DNA from: Moniliella sp. 'wahieum'
Lineage: Eukaryota > Basidiomycota > Moniliellomycetes > Moniliellales > Moniliellaceae
DNA: 64,000 nucleotides
Direction: 5' to 3'
NCBI GenBank assembly: GCA_003971905.1
Contig: RSEE01000019.1
Location: 248,001 to 312,000 of the forward strand
This document shows, piece by piece, positions 34,013-45,176 of the stretch. The stretch's first letter is position 1. Each line of letters starts with the position of its first letter. Both the position numbers and the translations under genes were made by a program. The notes below the pieces were generated by a model. The model saw only the letters and a list, made by a program, of their open reading frames with translations, was not told the DNA's origin and did not search any database.

Positions 34013-34274
34013 CGCAAAACCAGGGCGTAGCCCAAACGAGATCCTATCACCCGCCAGCTGGTTCCCATGCTCTATCTCCGGTGGCCATCGCTCATATCAC
34101 ACGGTACTCAGCACTCGGCAGCACCAGCACGCGTAGGATCCGCGGTACACGTCACACGCATCACGCTGGAAGCTACCTTCGCCCGCCACAAGCTTTCGGA
34201 TGCACCCGACGCCACGAAGCAACCGTCTCAAAATTCCTGACAGAGACCGGTATTGTTTGGGCTGTAGCAGCTGT

Positions 34275-34326
34275 AGCAGGACCCCGGACATCACCCATTG
34301 CTCATCGGTGGAGGCACGTCCCGTTC
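34275..34326 (+). repeat. left terminal inverted repeat
   Basis: 52 bases beginning AGCAGGACCCCGGACATCAC. They are identical to the reverse complement of 37595-37646. Confidence 0.95.
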
Positions 34327-34559
34327 GTCAGGCCGATTTCACCCTTTTTGCACCCACCTCGAGGGTGCAAACGAACGGGATGTGCCGATTTTGGCCGATT
34401 TTGGCCCAAATTTGCCCCCTTGAACGGATGAGCCTATCAGTAGGGTTAGAATTACATAAGACACTTGCCCCGTGCCGCACTTGCTTACGCAAGCACAAGA
34501 AATTGTTAGGGTTCGGCTGGGGTGTCCCATCACGTCGCGTCGGGTGGTGCTGACTTAAG

Positions 34560-37129
34560 CGTGTTTTGGCCGCAACCATGTCTGCCTTTGCCTGCCTCTT
34601 CCCACGACGCGCCGAGCTCGAGAGCACTTCCAACGCGTCCCCCATGCTTCGCCCGTGCAGCAGCGCAAGTGCTTTGCCTGCCTCCAAAGGTGCAACCATC
34701 CTGGCCACACGTGTTGGCGACAAGGCGTCGGATACAGTCCACTCTTTGTCAGAGACGCGCACGGCCCTGATCACTTGGTGATTGGCGTTTTCCAACCGTC
34801 TGTCTTTCCCCCCATTACGATCAAGGTCGCTACTCTTGGAGGGAGTCGCTTGTCATGATGCAGGACGCGAAGCACGCTATAAAGACCGCCCGCGACCAGC
34901 TCACAAGCGGTGCTCGTTGCCTGGTTCTCGGGAGATACGCTGTCGGTTATGGGGACTTGGTCGCCCTCAATGACAAAGGGGCGCTTTACAATCGCGACAT
35001 ATTTCGATTGGACAAACAAGACGATCGAGCTGCAGCCCGCCTCTTCTCGGCCTCCACGCTAGCGGCGGTGGGCGACGCAGACGACCTGAACCGTGGCCTA
35101 TTCGTGTACCTCTATGTGATCGGCCTCGTTCAGTCGGCTATCCAGCACCGATCGCTTCCCCATTCCACGCGAGCGTACATGCTGCTCACTGCGTACTACT
35201 TTTCCATCTATGGGCGAACTTCATATCCTCCGACTCGCAGTACACGGCGGTCAATTTGGTCAGTCCGGGGATGCTCGACATCTTCAACCGCCTCATCACC
35301 GGGATGCTCGGCCTGATGTTGATTTACAGGGACGATTACAATAGCCGAATTCCCTTCACCCCTTGGACTCATTCGACCGAGACGTTAGAACACCACTTTG
35401 CTTCAGCGCGCCGACTCTTATCGGAGTTTGATGCTGTCGAGTACCAGCAGGTACGTCCCCCCCCCTGGCCCTCTGTCCCCCCTCCTTTCTAATGCTGTCG
35501 TCTTCCTGCAAACTGAAATCTGACTTATCCAGATCATGTCGAAAATTCATGGCCTCGCGCTCCACACGGTCGACATGGAGATTATGGTCTGAGTCATAGG
35601 ATGGACAAATATCCTGCTTCTGGCTACAACCACACCGTCTTTGACACTGCCGGGGTATGTCTCGATATTCTCAAGACATTTCCATCGGCGATCAATATGG
35701 AGCACATTTGTGCCGACGCCGCCAATGCGGCACTGTTCTGGCATCATGGGTGGGAATGGGACTGACTCCTCATTCGGATCCTCAACCTGCACCAGCTGCA
35801 CCTGTTCCCCTTCTCGAAGATGATGAGCCTTCCATCGTCCCCAACCACGACACTGTCTATGCCGCGATGCAACACTTTGTGGACCATTCTCAAGAGCCCT
35901 TCTCTCCCTGGGGAGAGGGCGATGCGGTACCCGCGACGTCTGACCCAGGTCCCGTATCCGCCCACGATGGCACGGTGGATGAGGGAGATGAGGTGGTCTC
36001 CAAAACCAGGCTGCGACTGATGGCGTTGGTGGAGGCTCGAGAGCAATGCCTGTATGTTTATCTCACCCATATAGTACGCGACGACGGCCGCGATTCTAAC
36101 AAACTCTGCAGCGAGAATTCTTCTGAGGTCAATGTTGACGCCGCTATCCAAGCCTCCCGCATGCGCATATCCAGCCTCCTGAGCCCGGCCTCAAGCATGT
36201 CCCCTGTTATGGCTGTATCCAACCCGCCCGATTGGACTCCAGTACGAACCTTGACCGAAAGCTCTTTCTCTCCTTCAGGACGAAGGTTGAAGACAGCTTA
36301 AGCTCCCAGGCGGGGAAGAAATGGAATACTGCGGGTGATTGCGGTTTGGGCAAGACGTGTTCTGCCCTAAATGGATTGCACAAAAATGCGGAGGCGGCGT
36401 TGTACAGCAGTGTGCTGAAGGAGCTTCAAGATGGGCCTGGCGCTGTCATTTATTCGGGGCCGGCCCGCAGGCTGCGATGGATGGGACAATCGAGACTCGA
36501 GCCCGTGACGGCTAACCAACAGGAGCGCCACGATCTTGTCGAGGAGGGTCGGGCGAAGAAGGCCAACGAGAAGCGGGTCAAGGCACTTTTCAACGTGGTA
36601 AAGAGGGTCAGCTTGTTGCCTTTGGACATTGCCAAGGGTGGTGTTTGCCGATCACCCCCCTCACCATAGGGGATCTGGTCGTCTTCCTGTCCCTCGACAA
36701 AACAGAGGTGACACCCACCGTTCAGATCGGCCATGGCAAGTCCATAACACTCACCATTTGTTCTTATTGCTGCTAACATTCGTATTCGAAGTGGTGAGCA
36801 TGTACACACAGGCGTCGAAAACTGTACCCCACAGCTGGGTGAACAATTGGTCGAACTTATCTACGCTCTCGTACATCTCGCTTCGCTGCCTGAAAGAAGG
36901 GACCCAGCCCACGTACACGTCCAACATGAAGTGGTCACTCAACACGAGGCGTTACTACCATGTGCCAGCTTTTCAGGTCCTGCGACGTTTACCAGGCGAG
37001 CATGTCTTCAAGCAGGCCAAGAGCGACGATTATACTGATTACACTGTGCAGCTTTCTCCCCAGGCAGCCGCGATGTTCGCCATGGTGGAGAAGGAGCACT
37101 TTCTCACTCCCTTGCTGGTGGGGAAGTAG
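34560..37129 (+). CDS. putative transposase of an uncharacterised fungal family, intron-bearing
   Basis: Pieces in order are: a Cys/His cluster CFACLQRCNHPGHTC (about 34670); DIFRLDKQDDRAAARLFSA (about 34998); YVIGLVQSAIQHR; a Leu/Tyr-rich part LLTAYYFSIY; SPGMLDIFNRLITGMLGLML; and PFTPWTHSTETLEHHFASAR (about 35355). Further on are YNHTVFDTAGVCLDILKTFP, RAKKANEKRVKALFNVVKR and a C-terminal part ending LTPLLVGK with TAG at 37127-37129. Introns with good signals are 35451-35532 (GTACGT), 36052-36111 (GTATGT, CTAAC branch) and 36736-36791 (GC-AG type). Single-base shifts occur near 35213 and 35600. From memory the order resembles large uncharacterised proteins repeated in basidiomycete genomes. 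The HSTExxEHxF motif could be the acidic end of an RNase H-like core; this is inference. Its position between inverted repeats is the main evidence that it is the transposase. The start is not determined. Confidence 0.65.
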
Positions 37130-37594
37130 TCGCAGAGAATACCAATGGCTTTACATGCAGTGCCGCCTGCTATATAGAAGCACCTGTTGCGTATCAATCA
37201 GAGCAGGAGCTTGGAATTTGGAGATGAAGTCTGGAGGGTGGGCCCACCTCTCAGGTTGAGGGCGTAGGTAGGGTTCCTGCGTAGGTTAATTACCAAAGTT
37301 GGTACTAGCCAGTGGATGCTATTTGCTATCGTCACTGCATGTTGCGCGAGGTTGCGCGCTACTGCGTTTCGAATATTTCATGTTGTGCCGCTTTGTAGCC
37401 TGTGCCACCCCAGGCCGCCGGTTGAAACTTTGGCAAAAAAATTACCTAAGATCCGGATTTTGGGGATTCATCTACCATTTTGCACCCCTGAACGGGATGT
37501 GCCACCCTTTTTGCCCATTTTAGCCCCTAAATTTTGCACCCCCAACGGGATGTGCCGGCACTTTTTTGGCCCTGCGGGCCCAAATTTGCACCCC

Positions 37595-37646
37595 GAACGG
37601 GACGTGCCTCCACCGATGAGCAATGGGTGATGTCCGGGGTCCTGCT
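37595..37646 (-). repeat. right terminal inverted repeat
   Basis: 52 bases beginning GAACGGGACGTGCCTCCACC, the exact inverse of the left end. Confidence 0.95.
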
Positions 37647-37680
37647 GTAGCCTGCTGTAGCAGGTCGTAGCAGGAGCACT

Positions 37681-38355
37681 ATGTACATCCCGTGTACATC
37701 CCGTGTAGATGGTGCCCTGTGGTGCCATCGGGTCTATGACCTATGGGCCGGCCTGGGTCCGGCCGGCCTCCGGGGCCACATAATAGTTCACGGTGAATCG
37801 GAGGCCACCGGTTACCTTGACCAGTCTGCATGGCACCATCGTGGCTGCAGCGCCCGGAGTAGCAGCCCGTAAACAGCCCGGAACACGTTCACACGTTCAC
37901 ACGTTCACAAGAACGTTCCCTGTTCTATGCCCCTCGCCACAATCCCCTGGCACACATCGGTGTGCGTCTAAGGACAGCCCACCACATAACCGCTAAGTTG
38001 CGAAGTCTTTGTAGCTCCCCTCGTGCAGTGCAACACACCATCAACTGCCTGCTCTCTTGTCTTCTACCGCTCAGGCGGAAGCTAATGGGCGAACAGTTCG
38101 ACCCGGCCCTTTACAAGTGCACCGAAGACGCGCTGGAACGTGAAGCTCTTGTACTTGAAGATGTGCCTGGAGCTTGGAGCTTTGGGCTTAGCGGCACGTG
38201 ACAGAGGGAATCATTTCATTTCTTTTGTTAGTGCCAGTTGCAGTGCTGCCAGTGTCCTACCCAACCTTTCAAAAGTTTCGTTCCCGCTTGCGCTTCCGTG
38301 CCCAAACACCGCGTCGCTTGCCGTCCGCGTCGCCTTAGATTGCGAGCTCACCATC
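37681..38355. other. region between the transposon and MUS81
   Basis: Holds a TTCACACGTTCACACGTTCAC triplet at about 37885-37910 and the probable MUS81 promoter. No separate gene is recognised; open frames upstream of ATG 38356 are in frame with it but lack similarity. Confidence 0.4.
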
Positions 38356-41300
38356 ATGGCCCCGGGTGCACGCAGCTTTCCGTCCTGGGCCCGATGGCGC
38401 CATCCAGGTCCGCACTGTCGGCGCTCGCCGCGGTGGGGGCAGGGTGGAGGTGCGCCAAGCCGCGGGCGTGGGCGTGGGCGTGGTGGCGGCGCGTCTCCCG
38501 CAACCGCCGCCGGCACCCCCACTGTCTGGCCTGATGTGCCTGCGCCTGTGATTGACCCTGACCAGGAGGCTCCAACGCTGCCCCAGCTACACCAGTGGTG
38601 GCTCCACCATCTTCAAGCTCGAGCTGACGAGTCCTACAATACCTTTGGCCACTCGTCTAGCTACGGTAGGGCCAAGTCCACCCTGCAGAACCACGTCAAG
38701 GTGTGGAAGAAACACGCCGACTATGATCGCATCCTCGCCACCCCTGACGCGTGTGGCGCCAAGATGAAGAATGTCCCAGATGGTTATGGCCCACTTCATG
38801 CTGAACAGCTGATCCGCCTTAGTAATTTTGGCGAAAAGACTGTGGGCGAAATGGAAGCGGTTACCAGCGAGGGTATATCTCCAACGACTGGGACCCGCCC
38901 CCTTCCTCGGGCTTGGCAAAGTCTGGCACACGTGGATCTTATTCAGGGCGAAAGCGAGTTATTGAACAGCCTCTAGACCCGAACTCCTCCCCACCCCAGC
39001 AGCCTCCCCGCCAGGGTAGCTCCCACACACGCTGCCGCGGGCAAAAAGCGCAAACCCCAACATACCGAAATCGAGGACGCGGCCCAGGACCTAGGCAAGG
39101 AATCGACTCGCAAGAAGCGCAAGTCGACAAAAGCTTACATCCCAACGCTTGGTTCCGGGGGGTACGGGATTATGCTTGCTCTTTGGTCTCACACGGCTGA
39201 CGCTGAGCGCTTCGGCACGGCCGCGTTGGTGGGCGAGGGTGCTGGTGCTGCCCTCCTCAACGATGATGATGAGACGGACGAAGAAATGGGAGAAGGAGAT
39301 GAGGTGATGCTTACCAAGAATGAGATCATTGCTGATGGTCAACGTTGGTGCACCGCTGACTATGTGTTGGGAAGCACGGGTGCCGCAGGCGATGCTGAGG
39401 TCGCTGGCCGCATGGGCCGGAGGAACGGTCGAGTTGCTTTTGCCAATGGGGGGCAGTTCACTTTCACTCCTTGGAATAACATTAACACCCTCAAAGAGAA
39501 CGAGTATGTGTACGAGATCCGGTCTCGACCTGCCAAATATTGTCTCACCGCCGAGGGCATGGTTGTCGCCCGTGCTTTGGCCCAGCATGCCAAACTGCGG
39601 AGGATTAACGAGCGCAAGCAGATGGAAGCGGAAGAGGCAGCCCAGCGAGCAGCCCAAGAGAAGGAGGCTGCGAAGGAGGCAGCCAAGGAGGCCGCTAAGC
39701 GAGAACGTCTTGCCAACCGGAAAGGTCCAACTAGGCGAAAGGAAAAGGGTATGAGGCCAATTGGGGACATCAACGATTCTTCCTCAGACGACGGTCTGGC
39801 GTTAGAACCCCCACCTACGCTGAGCATGGCCCAGCACCGACCACGATCATTCTTGCCTGAAGATGACTCACCCCCCACCCCCTCGTCCTGAGCCCAGCTT
39901 CCGCCCGACTCGGGCACCTTCTCGATCCCACTTGTCCTCTTCCCCCCCTGTAACCCCCGCTGCTCCCCATGAAGCAGTAAGGCCATTGGTTGCACCACTC
40001 ACAGGTAGGGAGGAAGCTGCAACTACCGCGTTTCCCTACACCTATCTTTCTCGCACCGGTGCCGAAACGTTGGAGAGGGCGGGGGCGCTTACGCGTCTGC
40101 GTGATTCCGACTACACCCCCATCTTCTTGATTCGCTTCCCTGTAAATCTTAAGGCTCAACTCGTTTCCTCTGGTATCATCGAGGCGCCACACATTGACCC
40201 TTCCTCTCCTGACTTTGTACGGGCTTGGATCACTCGCGACTCATCCCTCCCTATCGCCTCTGGATTAGAAGGGTGCCCTCGTCGCGCCTCCGCACCTTCT
40301 GCCTCTGCCACCATCGACCTCCTCTCCGACTCGGATGAGGAGCCTTCCCCTCTTCCCCAATTGGAACGACCAGGAAAGCACCGTCTACCGCGCCCGCCTG
40401 CCAGGCAGGAGCGAGTCAGATCTCAGACAGCAACGGCAATGCCACCGCACCTGGGCGCGCATCAAAAGCGACTCTTGTTCTTCCGCCCCAGCTCAGGCGT
40501 GCGCCACCAACGAATGTGACTATTGAGCTAGACGATTCGGATGAATCAGACGAGTCGCATATTCTGCAAGGTGCATCCGCTGTGCCCGCGCGGCCGGCAC
40601 CCCACACTTTTGGATCAACCTTTCGTCTTGTCTCTCCTCCTTCTGGGAGCAGCAGGGGTCCCACAACCGAGCCCGAAGATTTCCCTCCTGCCGAATCTGA
40701 CAGGCGCGACTCGCAATCCCAAGCACTTACCATTGCGGCGGGGAGGCTTCTCAGTCGCAGTTGCAGTCGCAATCCCAGTCCCAGCGCCCTAAGGCCTAAG
40801 CGTGTTGCGCGGCCCATACCTGGGACGGAATGACGATTCCCAAGGTACCACCTTACCGATGGAAACACAAGCCACAACACTTCCCCCACGTCAGAAGATG
40901 GTGGAAGCACGAAGCGTCGCCCACAGACCTATCGTGCCCCTCGAAAAGCGTGCACGGTTATCCAACATTGTCCCCCCCCCCGCAATCGGAATGAGCTGGC
41001 ACAACGCGCTGGTACCTCGAGGGGAAGCAGCGTTGGCTGACCAGGGTGGCTCTAGTCGCACGCGGACTGACTGTGCTCCTGTCGAAGGGGGTGGTCCACA
41101 AGCCTACCGCCCACCGAGTTTGAGCCAATCGTATGGCCCAAAGGCTCATTTGATGTGTTCTTGGTCATGGACCATCGCGAGGTACTGGTCAAAGGCGCCA
41201 GTGCGGACCAGGCCCGTGCTGCCGGTGGGCCAACTGACTTTGAAACAGCGTTGCGGGAACGGCATGGTGTGGCCACGCTCAGCCGTGCCCTGAGCCTGGG

Positions 41301-42188
41301 GGATGCGCTGTGGGTGGCTCGGGACAAGAAAGACCCTTCGAGGGAGGTGGTTCTGGACTTTATTTGTGAGCGGAAACGCATGTCCGACCTTCATATCTCC
41401 TCCGCGATGGCCGGTACGAAGAGCAGAAGTTCCGCCTCGCCCAAACGGGGCTCTCACATGTTCTGTATGTGGTGGAGGGATCAGTGGCCCAACTGTACGG
41501 TGCCAATGCCCCTGCCGCTGCAAGCGGAAGAAACGTAGCCTCGAGTCAGTCCAGTCGTCAGGCTCTGATGACTGCTGAATCCGAGCTCCAGCTGCTGGAT
41601 GGGTACTTTGTTGACACACGCCCGATCCCGCACGGTCAATCGAGTACTATGCGCGGATGCACAATGTCATTACAGACTTGGTGGCGGTACGTGCGCTTGT
41701 TGTTATTGTTTGTGGACAGAGCTGACGAGAAGCGGGAGCAGAATACGGATCTGCATGAGCTTCCATCGGAAGTGATCAGCCGATCCTCCTACCTTTCTTT
41801 GCAAACCTATCTCCGCCAACGGGAGCCGGACCGGGTGTACCTCACATCGTACAAGGATCATGTGCGGCTGAATGGCAAGTCGGCCAATAAGTGTGTACGG
41901 GATGTGTGGACGCAGATGCTGTTGTGTCCGTGGCATCTCTGCCGAGAAGGCGGCCGAGATGCTGGATCACTATCCGACCCCGCACGCGTTTTGGCATCGC
42001 CTCCGCCAAGAGCAAGAGCAAGAGCAAGGCGCAGACGAGCGGACGGGGCGGGAGGCGGGGAAGGCGCGACGTGCACCATCTGAACGAGGCCGCACCTTCC
42101 TCCAGCGCACCATCCAGCGCCCGAGCGGCGCAGGCGGCTGGGGGAGGGGCTGTCGGCCAGGATGTGGGACCTGTTCATGGAGGAGTGA
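38356..42188 (+). CDS. MUS81: MUS81 structure-specific endonuclease subunit, many frame shifts
   Basis: Catalytic subunit of the Mus81-Eme1/Mms4 nuclease that cuts 3' flaps and nicked Holliday junctions in the nucleus. The start is ATG 38356. An N-terminal helix-hairpin-helix region (LHQWWLHHL... to LIRLSNFGEKTVGEME) is followed by a basic linker and a winged-helix-like part (KAYIPTLGSGGYGIMLAL...LTKNEIIADGQRWC). After a long acidic/Ser-rich linker comes the ERCC4 nuclease domain: PKGSFDVFLVMDHRE (41140), LSLGDALWVAR and DFICERKRMSDL (ERKx3D active site, 41368). A 55-bp intron is at 41687-41741 (GTACGT, CTGAC). The C-terminal HhH is MLLCVRGISAEKAAEMLDHY, ending RLGEGLSARMWDLFMEE with TGA 42186-42188. 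At least eight one-base shifts lie between, but every domain is present. The protein is longer than usual because of the linker. Confidence 0.92.
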
Positions 42189-42412
42189 CAAGAGGGGCGG
42201 TGGGAGGGAGGGTGGATGGATGCTGGTGGCGGATGGAGCAATGGCAGTGGGCCGCGTAGCGCATATGTGTGATGGATGCTGTGACAGACAGACCGCGCAG
42301 GCACCAGGCCCACCCGAGCCGAGCTCCTCCCGCCAAATAAGGGGCGAGCTGCGGGCGTCGGAGTTGGGCGGTCGGACCGCGGTTAGCTTCCTGAGTGCAT
42401 ATAGACAGCGGC

Positions 42413-42420
42413 TATATAAA
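42413..42420 (+). promoter_or_regulatory. TATA box
   Basis: TATATAAA stands about 120 bases upstream of the proposed start of the next gene (ATG 42539), in a spacing suitable for a core promoter. Confidence 0.5.
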
Positions 42421-42538
42421 AGGTGGTCGGTGCTCCCGCTCTCCTGTTACATGTTACACGCGCCCACACCGGCCCCTGCACCGCCCTGCTGGTGGCCCAC
42501 CGCCATCCCCCTGTCCTCCCTCATCCAGCGCCACGCCC

Positions 42539-44994
42539 ATGGTGGTGCCTCTGCGCAAGCCTGTGCCCACCAGCCCATATCCTCCCCTTCACCCGACGCC
42601 TCGCGCCCCTCCACCCCCCACAGCGTGCGACAGCTCACAGCGTTCCGGTCATGGTGAAGCATCCGTTGAGCGCAACCTTCCGTCAGCGAACATCCGGTCC
42701 CGCTCGCTACGCCAGCGTCTTTTGATTGGAGCAGAGCAGGTCTTCCGACGGGCACCGAGCATAGTAACAGCGCCCCTAACGTCCTTCTCCCCCTTTCCGT
42801 GCCCCCTCCTTTCGCCCTCTCCCTCCTCTGCTCAGCCCCCGCTTCCCGTTGGGCACGACAGAGGACACCCCACGGCGCACCCCGCAGAAATGGACCCGGC
42901 AAAGGTGTCCTCTTTACCTTCCTTCCCTCACTCCGCCAGTCTTAATCCTATGCATGATGTGCAGATGCCGCACGGGCAAGCCATACAAGCTCCCACCGGC
43001 ACCTTCCTCCCTTCACCGCAGCAGTGGCATCGTACATGCCAGTGTCTCTGCTTGGAGATCATCATCCTGATGATGAGCTTGAGGGAAGACCCCGGGAACA
43101 GAATCGGTCTCAGGGTCTGTATGACCGCTCTAACTGCGGCGACGGTGAAAGCGAACATATAGGAGTCCATGGTCCCATTCCGGAAGATATTCCCACCCCC
43201 CTGATTCGCTTTTGCGCCCATCTTCCCGCGCTAGTATTTCGGACAATTCTTCGTTCTCTCCCTTACTACCGTTGTACAATCCAAGATCCGTTGAAGAACC
43301 CATGCTCGCCGACCTGCTCCCATCTACTACTAATGTCGAGCAAGGGTCTATGGTTTCGTCGTCGGAGCTGGATCAAAGCCTTCTCGATTCTCTTCTAACC
43401 ACTACCCCCTCTCATGCTTCCTCTTCCACGCCTGGGCACTATTAGACCGGGGATTGGATACTCTGAGCTCTGCAGGCTTACCTCGAGAGCCACCGCTTAA
43501 CACAACCTTCCATCAACCACGGCACCCATCATTTGACGCTGGTGTGGCACCACACAATCCTCCACCCTCACATTCTCCGGTTGTTCCTGGCATGGGGAGA
43601 TGTCACCTCCCCGGCACCCTCTCCCAGGGGAGACGGTCTGGTCGTCGGCCCAAGCATACTGTGGCCCGTCGGCGGGCAGTCCAGTACCCCAAATCTTTGC
43701 TCCGGCAGATCCCTTTGTGGCTGCCAGACCGCCTTCCTGGGCTGAAGTGGAACCGAGCGTTATGTCCACTGGCCCACTCTCTCCCTTCAAGCCAAGGGAG
43801 GCAGCAACAGCGACGCCTCCAACAGCCGTACACATCATTCCCAGGGCAGCCGTCCCACGCCAGCCACAATCAGGAAGAGAGGCGCAGATCGGCGGCTGAT
43901 GAGTACGTTGCGCCCCGCGACCCCTCCCCCTCCTTTTAAGCGCCAGCCCCCGGTGAAGGCAGACGATACCGAGGAGTTGGCAGCGCAGATTGCGCATTCC
44001 CAAGCCGTGGCCTATTTTGCGGAGCGAGGATGGAGCTGGTCTCCGTCTGTGTCCGCCGAACTGCCTCACGTTCCCGATGAAGCACGCGCAGGTCGTCCTC
44101 GCCTTGCCAGGATGTCACTCAAGAAGCGAATGCCGTCGATAAAGACCATGGTCACCCGGGGTCTGCCCCACCCACCGGTTCGCAATTCATCTATTGTGGT
44201 CTTGAGGCGGCACCCAAGGTTGAAGACCAGCACCAAGGCACCACAGTCGTTGAAGTTGACGATCCAAATCATGGGAGTGGTAGCTTTGATCAACGGTCCC
44301 GCCCATTTCGTCGCTCCGTATCATCTACACTCATTCGTTCCGTGTCGCTGGGGCGCTACAGGCGCCACTCCAGATCAAGAAGCATGGGTGATGAACTTTC
44401 CCGGACCCAAGCAGCCTCTCGCTCTGACCGCCCTGCCAGCTCATCGTTGGCCCCAGGAGAGCTCCGGCCTAAGCATGCGTCGGCCCGTAGAAAAACAGCA
44501 AGAGCGTCCCGAGCCCAAGCAGGCCAACACAACTCTCTTGCATCTGCGCAAAACATGCCATCCTCCTGGGCACGGCGGAACCATGCTCGGTCCAAGGTCG
44601 AAGGGCGGACAAGTCCCACCACACCGACGAACACCGACCTGGTGTCCCACCCGTCTCTCTACCGAAATACGTATTAGGCATGATCCCGTTCCCCACCTCT
44701 CATCACTCTCCGCATCAGTCGGCCCCCAGCAAGTTTAACCATGCCCTCTCCCATCCTCTGCACGTTTCCTCTGGTGATCCGCATGCCTCCGCTCCTCCGG
44801 AGGGCGTGACAACGGGACAGGTGCACAACAAAGACGAGGCTACTCTGGACCGGAGCAAAGCGAAAGAAACTACATTTCCCTCCGAGGTCCGGGAAAGAGC
44901 TACCAAACCGCCATCTCCCTCTCGTCCCGCTTTCCCTTGGTCGCGGCTGCGACTTCGCCTGTCGAGCCGCCGGGGGAGTAACGGAGAGGCATAG
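42539..44994 (+). CDS. Ser/Pro/Arg-rich protein of unknown function
   Basis: Not recognised. The proposed start is ATG 42539 in the context CCCATGG (MVVPLRKPVPTSPYPPLHP). The coding signal passes between frames at least six times. Successive parts are Pro-rich; HHPDDELEGRPREQNRSQ (about 43060); SSSELDQSLLDSLLTTTPSH (43360); FAPADPFVAARPPSWAEVEP (43700); and DDTEELAAQIAHSQAVAYFAERGWSW (43965). Then come a basic patch MSLKKRMPSIKTMVTRG (44113), SVSLGRYRRHSRSRSM (44340) and a tail ending RLRLSSRRGSNGEA at 44992-44994. The likely helical AAQIAHSQAVAYFAERGW is the best candidate for a conserved motif. The composition suggests a largely disordered protein, possibly regulatory. No domain family is assigned, and the exact frames are uncertain. 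Confidence 0.5.
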
Positions 44995-45176
44995 ATTCCG
45001 CCCCCACCTCGCCGTTGCCTCATCTTCATGCGCCTACCCCCTCCTCTCGCTAGCGGCGCCCAGTATAAAGGCATTCAGGATCCAGCAATGTGGGTTCGGA
45101 TGGAACTGTCCATTTTGGGGAGTTGGGGGTGTGGAGCGGGCAAACCTGTGATGGCAGAAGAGGGGCTGCCAGCCCC

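Larger units (their letters stand above)
34255..37680 (+). mobile_element. DNA transposon with 52-bp identical inverted repeats and one large gene
   Basis: The ends are exact inverted copies: 34275-34326 and 37595-37646. Outside them both flanks carry GTAGCAG-type short repeats, so the true tips may extend to about 34255 and 37680. Inside the right end three copies of a unit TTTGCACCCC-GAACGGGATGTGCC stand in a row (37479-37610). The left end has one inverted copy and at least one direct copy (about 34364-34386). Such subterminal arrays are usual transposase-binding sites. The gene at 34560-37129 fills the interior and reads from left to right. I could not fix a target-site duplication. Confidence 0.85.

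Noticed and set aside
34328-34795. A 155-codon minus-strand frame inside the transposon.
   Set aside because: It overlaps the left inverted repeat and the opposite-strand transposase sequence, has no motif, and is best explained as a shadow.
43497-44069. A 190-codon minus-strand frame in the unknown Ser/Pro-rich gene.
   Set aside because: Its composition is that of an antisense shadow of GC-rich coding DNA, and the plus-strand reading has better codon-like texture and a TATA box.
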